Shown here in pieces: positions 56,961 to 64,000 of a DNA stretch of 64,000 nt. Both the position numbers and the translations under genes were made by a program. Source of the stretch: Artemia franciscana (lineage: Eukaryota > Arthropoda > Branchiopoda > Anostraca > Artemiidae); contig NW_027063379.1 in the NCBI RefSeq assembly GCF_032884065.1, positions 807,869-871,868 of the forward strand, read 5' to 3'. The notes below the pieces were generated by a model. That model was given only the letters and a program-made list of their open reading frames with translations. It was not told where the DNA came from and searched no databases. The first letter of the stretch is position 1. Each line of letters begins with the position of its first letter.

Positions 56961-57527
56961 CAATTTGTGTAACATATAACTGAAAACGAGAATTAGAACG
57001 CGGCAAAATAAAATTAAAGAACAAAGAGTTTTGCTATTAAAGACATGCCACAGTGAGAATCTGAACGAGTCAAAAATGAAAGTGAAGAAGAAAAAAATTA
57101 TGGATCAACAACGCCGTCGCAATCTTTGACACCGACAAACTACGGCACAAAGAGCAAAAAACATTGGGACCTTTCAACATTGTATGTCTTCATGTGAATG
57201 GAGATGGCAATGGAATTTGAACAATCAAGCAGCAACTCTCAAATGAATTATCTTTGTTGGCTACTCTTTTTTTGAGAAAACGGAGGAATTCACAGTGAAT
57301 ACATGCAACGTTGAAAGGTCCCAATGATTTCTGCTCTTTGTGCCATAGTTTGTTGGTTTCAAAGATTGCGACGGCGTTGTTGAACCATAATTTTTTTCTT
57401 CTTCACTTTCATTTTTGACTCGTTCAGATTCTCACTGTGGCATGTCTTTAATAGCAAAATTCTTTGTTCTTCAATTTTATTTTGGCGCGTTCTGATTCTC
57501 GTTTTCAGTTATATGTTATATAAATTG
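56961..57527. repeat. Fold-back: inverted repeat of ~230-bp arms
   Basis: The left arm 56961-57189 is complementary to the right arm 57297-57527, with a spacer of about 107 bp. Checks: CAATTTGTGTAACATATAAC (56961) against TTATATGTTATATAAATTG (57509-57527), and GGGACCTTTCAACATTGTAT (57168) against ATGCAACGTTGAAAGGTCCC (57303-57322). Both arms carry the Helitron-like zinc-finger coding stretch, once on each strand. The left arm adjoins the end of the older-copy homology (56960). Confidence 0.9.
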
Positions 57528-57620
57528 CGAAGTACTTTGTTTAAATTGAATTTCACTCTTTTTTGTTTTATCAAAATTCCATTTTTCAAGTTTTGATTGC
57601 TTTTGAGCCGGGTCGCTCTT
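57297..57620 (-). pseudogene. Helitron-like N-terminal region (third copy)
   Basis: Best-preserved version: NAVAIFETNKLWHKEQKSLG, then FNVACIHCEFLRFLKKRVAN, then FESCC near 57225. C-x-x-x-H-C and a CC pair are kept. The basic tract upstream is broken by stops. Confidence 0.45.
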
Positions 57621-57717
57621 TGTTACCACGAACTCTTTTTACAAACAGAAATTAAATAAATAATTATATCAAACAAATATACAACAGGTACTTTTTTTAC
57701 ATCAATATTATCTTCAT

Positions 57718-57878
57718 CGTCATCTTTTTCAACTAATTCATCTTCAGAATTTTCTTCAGAATCTGGAATGTAAATCTCTCGAAGAGCCCTTGATGACTTG
57801 ACGGCAAATGTCCTTATCAGAATAGTGAACAAAGCGATGATTCTCATCTCAACTCCTGCAAACACGTCTTCCGTTGCA
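57718..57878 (-). pseudogene. Acidic exon-like segment, shortened (third copy)
   Basis: Keeps CNGRRVCRS, a stop (TGA), DENHRF and the end EENSEDELVEKDDDED. The central acidic part found at 43990-44120 is missing. The donor-like GGTAATG is changed to AGATAAT. Confidence 0.35.
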
Positions 57879-59236
57879 CTGTCAGCCTATAAATGTTAAT
57901 GACTATTGAACTAAGAATTATTGAATGATAACAAATGACCATCATTCTATTAGCTAATAAAATATAATGTGGTAATAATTTCCTAAGATGTGAGAAAGGT
58001 TTTTGACAGTTTGTTCATTTTTCCAATTATCAAAAATGGAAATCAAATCAAACTTAAATTTTTTTAAGTTATAAATTAAAAAACTATTAAATTAAAAAAA
58101 ATTAAATTAATAATTTTTTTTACCGGAATTGAAAGTAATTTACAACTCAAAAAATAACTGTCACTAGTTGCCCACAGCAGCAAGGGGCTGCTCCTTTCTC
58201 ATCTTAAAATACACTACAAATACATAAAAACATTAAAAGCATTATACAAGTCATCACAATTTACAATTTTTTTTAAACATACACAATACAAATATATAAT
58301 AACATAAAAATAAAACACAATCACTCAAACCATTGGACCTTGCAATATTGAGGCAATTAAAACCAACTACTAATAAAAAAAATTAATAAAGAACAAAAAA
58401 CTTGTTCTTTATTTAATTGTACATATACAAAACCAAATTGGCTCATTTTAAAGCAGAATTCGGCATCAAAAAACATTTTAAAGCATAATAAGCATAAATA
58501 CTTACCTTGTGACCGTAGTTCAAGTAGTTTGAGCCTACCGTCTTCACAATTCAGAAGGGACAGTCTAGATTTAGTTACTTCATTGGAATTTTTAAAGATG
58601 CTGATAATTTATCTTATAGTAATTTCTGTTACTTCATCTATTCTTCAACCAAAACTAATTAAGATTAACCAGGAAAAATGATAACCTAGAAAACTAATTC
58701 TTGTTTATTGTCTTTTATTCATTACTTAGCTTGCTTTATATGTTTTATCAGAAGTGTTGTTGTTATTGTTGTGACGTGAAAGGCCTAAGGGACTGTAATT
58801 TTTATAGTTCAGTTATTGTACTATTCTATCATTATTGTAAATAGATGAACTTTTTTTTCTTTTTAAACTGAATAAAACAAAAACAAGCGAAGCAAAGTAA
58901 GTTTAGTCAAGCAAAACAACCAAGTGACTATTTAAATTTTGGTGTCTATAATGATATTTCTGAATAAAATTTCCCTAGAAAATTCCGAAAAGGTAAAAAA
59001 GAGACTCCTTTAATTACTTTTGTAATGATAATACAAAAGTAAATATTTTTCTTTCGTATATAAACAGCAAAACTTCAATTGCATTAAGTAAAATGTTTAT
59101 GGTCGGTTTATTAAATTTCCTAACACCAATCTATGACAGATTCGCACAGACTATTCACTAAATTTAACTTTTTTGTTCTCATTCAGAGATTTAAATCCAC
59201 CAGACGAAGCAACTTTCTAATTTGTATCAGGAAGTC

Positions 59237-59464
59237 TTACCGATGTAACCCAATATTCAATAAAAGTACAAGGTGTATATGTCTTACCCTTTCCGTCCTT
59301 ACATTTTCCGTCCAAAACAATTCATCATTATGATAATAATGCAGCAAACCACGACTGAGCAGCATAGTATGCTGTATGAAATTAACCCAGATCCCTTGAT
59401 TATTCGAATCAGATGGGAACAGATTGTCCAATAGGTACTCTTTACTAAAATTTACTATCTGCAT
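59237..59464 (-). pseudogene. Exon-like module M5, truncated
   Basis: The minus strand reads IVNFSKEYLLDNLFPSDSNN, GIWVNFIQHTMLLSRGLLHY, then VRTERVRHIHLVLLLNIGLH and a stop. It is a diverged M4-type module whose first third is replaced by unrelated sequence right after IVNFSKEY. A second stub of the same end, with a stop in DSNN-stop-GIWVN, is at 59823-59905. Confidence 0.5.
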
Positions 59465-59615
59465 CGTTTGACCATCTGGGGGTTTGAAGGGAAAAGAAAA
59501 TTTAGGAAAAATGAGGTATTTATAACTTACGTGTGGGTGATCGGATCTTACTGAATTTTGATATTTAGAAGGACCTCAGAGCTCTTATATTTTTATATTC
59601 CAACCGTCATTAAGT
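59381..59615. repeat. Direct repeat of ~235 bp, first copy
   Basis: Matches 59823-60060 (offset 442 bp). Contains the M5 inner end plus GTTTGACCATCTGGGGGTTT and TTACGTGTGGGTGATCGGAT. Confidence 0.9.
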
Positions 59616-59822
59616 CTCTGATTTTCCTTTTAAATCAATCTATTTATTCTTAGAATTCGCTAAAGCTCAAACCATATGAGCTCTTGGCTCTTCCAGCCTC
59701 GTCACATGTGCCAAATGAGCTCTTAGCTCTTGTTTCCACAGAAAAATCATTGTCAATGGATACATTTGCCTTAATTTTTAATAGTATTTAATGTGAATCA
59801 ATTGACAAACCATGAAACTTAA

Positions 59823-60060
59823 ATTAACCCAGATCCCTTAATTATTCGAGTCAGATGGGAACAGATTGTCCAATAGGTAATCTTTACTAAAATTTACTAT
59901 CTGCGTCGTTTGACCATCTGGGGGTTTGAAGGGAAAGGAAAATTTAGAAAAAATGAGATATTTATAACTTACGTGTGGGTGATCGGATCTTAGTGAATTT
60001 TGATATTTAGAAGGACCTCACGACTCAGAGTTCTTATTTTTTTAAATTCCGTCATTAAGC
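59823..60060. repeat. Direct repeat of ~235 bp, second copy
   Basis: Matches 59381-59615 with few substitutions. Both end before the CCGTCATTAAG landmark continues for a few bases. Confidence 0.9.
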
Positions 60061-62410
60061 TGTTTCTTGTAATTTTGGTAACAATAGGAAAAAAAATTAT
60101 TAACCAACGATTCTATGCTAGTAACCGAAGTTTGTAATTTCCCGTTGACCAGAATTATCAGGGTCTATTGTTCCAAGAAAAAAGGAATCTACTATTAGGG
60201 TTACCACTACACGCTGAATTTATAAAAACAATTGTTATAATTCTCTATGCCATTAAAGCTCTGATTGAAACTAAACGATTTTGAATGACACGTGACATTT
60301 ACTTGAATTCAAATTGACTTGAATTTAAATCACATTTATGATGACCATTTACAAAAATGGGATGCGAAATTACTAGCATAATAGTCCGTGAGAATTTACT
60401 TTTTGTTGTATTTAATCTTAAATGTATGTGTAGACCCCTATAAATATCTTTAGGCCTCCTGTAATTGTATCAAGATTTCCTTTGTAACAGTAGATAATAC
60501 CTCCATGTTATGGAGTAGGATTTCTTCAAGTTAAGAAGTAGTTGATACTGTAGACTGGCAAGCCAGAGAGAACCAAATGTCACAAGAGTCAGTGCCTTCT
60601 GTTCTATTTCTACTCAAACATCCGCTTAATTTTAATTGCTCAATTCTCTTTCATATACATCCCGTAGGTCTTTCTAAATTTATGAGTTAAGTTACCGGCT
60701 TGCCGTAAGTTACAGCTTTTAGCTGATTTTAGAACTTTACGTTAATTTGAACATTTTCTTATAAATTTTGGAGTAGGGGGTATTTCGAATAATCCTTAAA
60801 CCTCATCTCGAAAAGCTAAGGGTGTACTGAAACTAAGTAAATGGAAAAAAATGTAGAAGAGGGGCCACTAGGGGAGGGGAGGAGTGAGGCGTCCAGGTTT
60901 TTGTGTCTGTTGGAATATCAAGATTTCTGCTATTTGCTAATTTTTGTGTTTTACACACGTTTAAACCGTTTTATTATCTTTTTATTTAACCCCTTCTTCT
61001 TTATAAACGGCTGCAAGCCAAAGAAACTACATTTGCTAAAGTCGAAACACGACTGAGCATCAGAAGCCAATTCCCAAAGCATTTTAATTTCTAGTTCATT
61101 CATACTGTATGCTTTTTGTGTAGATTTCTTAAGCAGTGATACACCCTGCATATATTTTCATGTATATCCCTTTACTTCAAAGGGAAAAATATAAAATTGA
61201 GGAAATGTCGTCAACACAATCAAGTAACTGATCTCAGTATAGATTTTTAAGGTTTTAGTGCTCTTTTTAGAAATCAAACATTGTCAACCCACACTGCCAA
61301 CCATAAGAAAGAAAGATTCTCAGCACTAATTGTAACAAAACTGAGGATGAAATTTTCAATCAGTATGGTTGAAAAGGAAATTCTCCAATAGATGATTGCG
61401 AAAGAGGTAGAAGTGTTGTCAGGGTTCCAAGATGAACCTATTCCATTCTTTGGAGTTCCGTATTATGTCTGTTAAAAGAATGGGTTCTAAATCGATCTGC
61501 ATTGTTGCTCCGCTTCCTGATTGCGTCTGAAAGTATGTTAAGCTTAAGCTGCTTGAAATCCTTTTAAAATATCGACACTTTAGGACAAAGTTAAATGTCA
61601 GATTTAAACTGTAGATTTCCTAGGCATTAATTAATTTTTTTTAATATAAAATGTAATTGAGTCGGAAATTACACTGGTAAATTGGCAAATTAAAACTGAA
61701 ATTGCAGACGGCTTTATTTTTTCTGGCCAATGTCTTGTTAACACTAGCTAAAACCTAATTAAAAAATGAACTTCGGCCCATAGGAACTCGGCTCATCAAT
61801 CTTGGATATTCATGCACTTTTTTCTCTATTATCTATTGTCAAACACTGCTTGTGAAAATATGCGTCATGGGAAGATCCTTTTCCTCTTTCAATAGCATGA
61901 ATGCCATAATCCGTATCGACTGTTGGGATTTTCGCTTTTCATTTTTTAAGGCTTTTTCTCCAAAGGATGTTGTTTTTGTTATTGTTGTAAATCTGGTCCA
62001 CATCCATCTTGTAAATTTCGCTGGTTCTTGGCAGGCTATTGTGTTAGCAGTTCTTGATGTTTCATGAGTGATTTCTATTAGGTCGGGGACCATATTTTAG
62101 TATTTTCCAATACTGAAGCAAGGGCAGTAGGTAAATATCTTAATAATTTTTTTTTAATTTTTCCTGTAATTTTGTCGGTCATGAAAACCACCTTTCTCAA
62201 TCTTTATTTTTGTTCTATGATAAGTGAATGCATTTGACAAAATCTTCTTATTATATAGACAAAAGCTTCATTACAATAACACTCTAGGCTCACTCATTGA
62301 CTCTTCAATTGCAGGGCTTTTCTACGTTCAAAGTAAGTTAGTGTTTTTCTATTTCCTTAAGCACAAATGAAAAAAAAAGAATATTAAGACTGAATAATTT
62401 TAAAACGCAT
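60061..62410. other. Unannotated region
   Basis: No supported gene. Minus-strand frames at 60951-61151 (SMNELEIKMLWELASDAQSC) and 61839-62093 have ordinary composition but no motif or convincing splice sites. They are recorded only as weak possibilities. Confidence 0.45.
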
Positions 62411-62413
62411 TAC

Positions 62414-62640
62414 CTTTGACAGGCTCAGGTTTGGAGCTGAGTCCAATTCCATACTATGCAGTAGCAATAATAGAATTGGCTTTCAGCACATATGTTTGAG
62501 ACGGATCTAATTCAGTAGCATCAGCGTCTACTAAACAATTTGTTTCGACAGATAAATTTTGAGACTGTTGTGGTAAAAAGTATGTGGTAAAAGGGGAGTT
62601 TGGGGACCTACTGGACACCCTGTTAGCATTTTCCAATAAA
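62414..62640 (-). CDS. Possible exon with donor site
   Basis: The minus strand is open from about 62640: SSRSPNSPFTTYFLPQQSQN, NLSVETNCLVDADATELDPS, QTYVLKANSIIATA, then a stop at 62454. The same frame continues YGIGLSSKPEPVK to a donor-like AAAG/GTAATG at 62414/62413. Composition looks coding. The stop before the donor is a problem: this may be a terminal exon, a pseudo-exon, or a frame misread. No domain recognised. Same strand as the next feature. Confidence 0.25.
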
Positions 62641-62644
62641 TACC

Positions 62645-63147
62645 ACCTAATACAATTTGCGTTTTTGTTCCCATTATTTTCCTATTAGAAATTGAAAGAA
62701 GAATCGGGAAGCAAAGAAAAAAGAGAAGCTTCGTCCCATCTCCTTCACTCCTAAGAATTATATGAAGGATTCGTTGCTTATATGCTGAAGGAAATAATCC
62801 TTCTTCTTACACGCATGAGGCGATTCGAAAACCTCAAATCCACTTTAATTAGTTAGTTTATCTTCTCGACTTCACTAGAAAATTTTTAAAAAAGAAACTT
62901 ATATCTGGCTTGATTTAATTTCCGTTTAAAATCTCCCAAAAGTATTTTACCCTGCGAATTGGAATGTATCAGTTCAGAAACTGGTCTCTGCAATCAAGAT
63001 CGACTCCCTCATGCATAAAGAGTCACTGAAACGATACCAACTGGTAGACAAAATAATTCGGTAAATAAAAAAAAGTTAGATTACCAGCCGAGTACGTCTA
63101 ATTGATTTAGATCAAAGACAACCAATAATTCCAAGTTATCCAAAAAT
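62645..63147. other. Unannotated sequence
   Basis: Probably intronic if both flanking exon candidates are real. No motif seen. Confidence 0.4.
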
Positions 63148-63334
63148 TAAAAATAAAAGTCTTCCCGAATTATGTCAACTACCTCAAATTCTACATCTTC
63201 AATGTCATTGCATTGAGTTTTGGTGAGTTTCTTCTTTCCTCCTAAGAACATACTGTCATCATCACTGTTTTCCATTTTCGACTTTTTCAATGGATGCTGT
63301 TCTTCTTCGTTGAAACTTGGACTCTTTTCTTCGA
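63148..63334 (-). CDS. Candidate exon of an acidic/basic, probably nuclear protein
   Basis: Minus strand, acceptor-like TTTGTGCCCTTTCAG just before 63334, phase 1. Open frame: EEKSPSFNEEEQHPLKKSKM, ENSDDDSMFLGGKKKLTKTQ, CNDIEDVEFE, then either a donor-like GAG/GTAGTT (exon end 63183) or continued reading VVDIIREDFYF to TAA at 63148. Acidic stretches alternate with short basic clusters (PLKKSKM, GGKKKLTK) that resemble nuclear localisation signals. No ATG start lies near the acceptor, so this would be an internal or last exon. No family recognised; gene extent outside the window is unknown. Confidence 0.45.
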
Positions 63335-64000
63335 CTGAAAGGGCACAAAATTGTTGGTAATTAAACAGTACCGTTTTACTGGTTCACTAAATATACATCA
63401 ACGAACATTTACAGCTCAATGGGCACTGCACAGTGCATTTATACAAACATGAACTCACTAAACTCAGCTCCTTCCCCCCTCCTCCACCATTGCCCCACAT
63501 ATTTTGTAGCTTATCATGCTTGGATTCAATGTCTAAAAGGGGCTTCTTTTGATGGAAAATAGCAATGAAAGATATCAGCTAGTGTTCACAATTATATGAT
63601 AAAATAAAAAAAGATAAAATTACCAGCCTACTATGTCTTATTAAGTTTCATCTTTCAATCACGTTACGAAAAAAGATCATATCCCTGTTTTGATATAAGA
63701 AACTCAATGTCTATATTAAATAGTATAAAAGTTGATCTTTTTGTGACTCATATTTTGTTTCTTTTCTTTTTTATTGCATAGCTTCTTTTTATGTTTGTAA
63801 GCGAACAAAAATTGACTTATCTTGTGTAATAAAATGGTGTCGGAAAGAAGATCTTTTCCAAGATAAAAAGAAATTAAATTTTTTAACTAATACACCTTGA
63901 TATGGAAGTTTCCATAATGAAGAAATATGCATATAATAACTGAGTTCTTGAAAAGCATTGCACGAGTTACAGGCACAATAGGTGACAGTTTTATATATTT
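63335..64000. other. Unannotated sequence to window end
   Basis: No supported feature. It may be intron of the gene suggested at 63148-63334. Confidence 0.4.

Larger units (their letters stand above)
57175..59470. repeat. Older partial third copy of the 7.1-kb unit
   Basis: Collinear with about 43440-45880 (Helitron-like fragment, acidic exon, AT-rich stretch, module M4) but clearly diverged and with deletions, for example within the acidic exon. It carries no counterpart of M1-M3. The left boundary overlaps the fold-back. Confidence 0.85.

Overview
The window is eukaryotic and strongly AT-rich. It has no operons or ribosome binding sites. It is dominated by decayed transposable elements, microsatellites and local duplications, with exon-like coding pieces of broken gene families. 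The mix of hAT, Penelope-like, Ty3/Gypsy, Helitron-like and several non-LTR (LINE) elements, an invertebrate-style M1 aminopeptidase N family and ankyrin genes fits an arthropod. A crustacean such as a branchiopod is my guess, not something the sequence proves. Almost every protein homology here is to a broken copy. The reading frames closest to intact are an ankyrin-repeat ORF with one nonsense codon, an aminopeptidase C-terminal ORF, and a family of ~96-101-codon exon-like modules of unknown function.

Layout. 1-700: edge of a transposon coding fragment, then poly(A) and long (TA)n tracts. 1070-6560 and 8960-15006: two diverged copies (A and B) of one segment. A has internal tandem repeats and an ~850-bp extra segment. 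B has a hAT element with a perfect 8-bp target duplication and a Penelope-like insertion. 7660-8610: LINE reverse transcriptase remnant. 15007-17170: Ty3/Gypsy integrase remnant.

17265-22990: large inverted repeat of aminopeptidase N pseudogenes around a minus-strand spacer that encodes the C-terminal (ERAP1_C-like) domain. 22985-29965: mosaic of degenerate repeats that includes another aminopeptidase C-terminal exon and unknown minus-strand coding remnants. 30246-31427: ankyrin-repeat ORF (minus). 33826-34087: tandem Helitron-like 3' ends. 35340-38990: LINE endonuclease, RT tail and ORF1 remnants. 39620-41349: decayed, duplicated ankyrin-type gene pieces. 41960-42440: LINE linker remnant.

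42509-56784: two nearly identical 7.1-kb tandem units, followed by an older partial copy at 57175-59470. Each full unit carries, on the minus strand, four tandem copies of an exon-like module, an acidic exon and a Helitron-like zinc-finger fragment. It also carries a plus-strand LINE RT facing an inverted LINE ORF1 zinc knuckle. 56961-57527 is a short fold-back. 60060-64000 is mostly unannotatable, apart from two splice-bounded exon candidates on the minus strand (62.4-62.6 and 63.2-63.3 kb).

How it fits together: the window records repeated tandem and inverted duplication of a few host families (aminopeptidase N, ankyrin, the unknown exon family), with LINE pieces caught at the junctions and carried along. 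All family assignments come from reading translated motifs by eye; no database search was possible.
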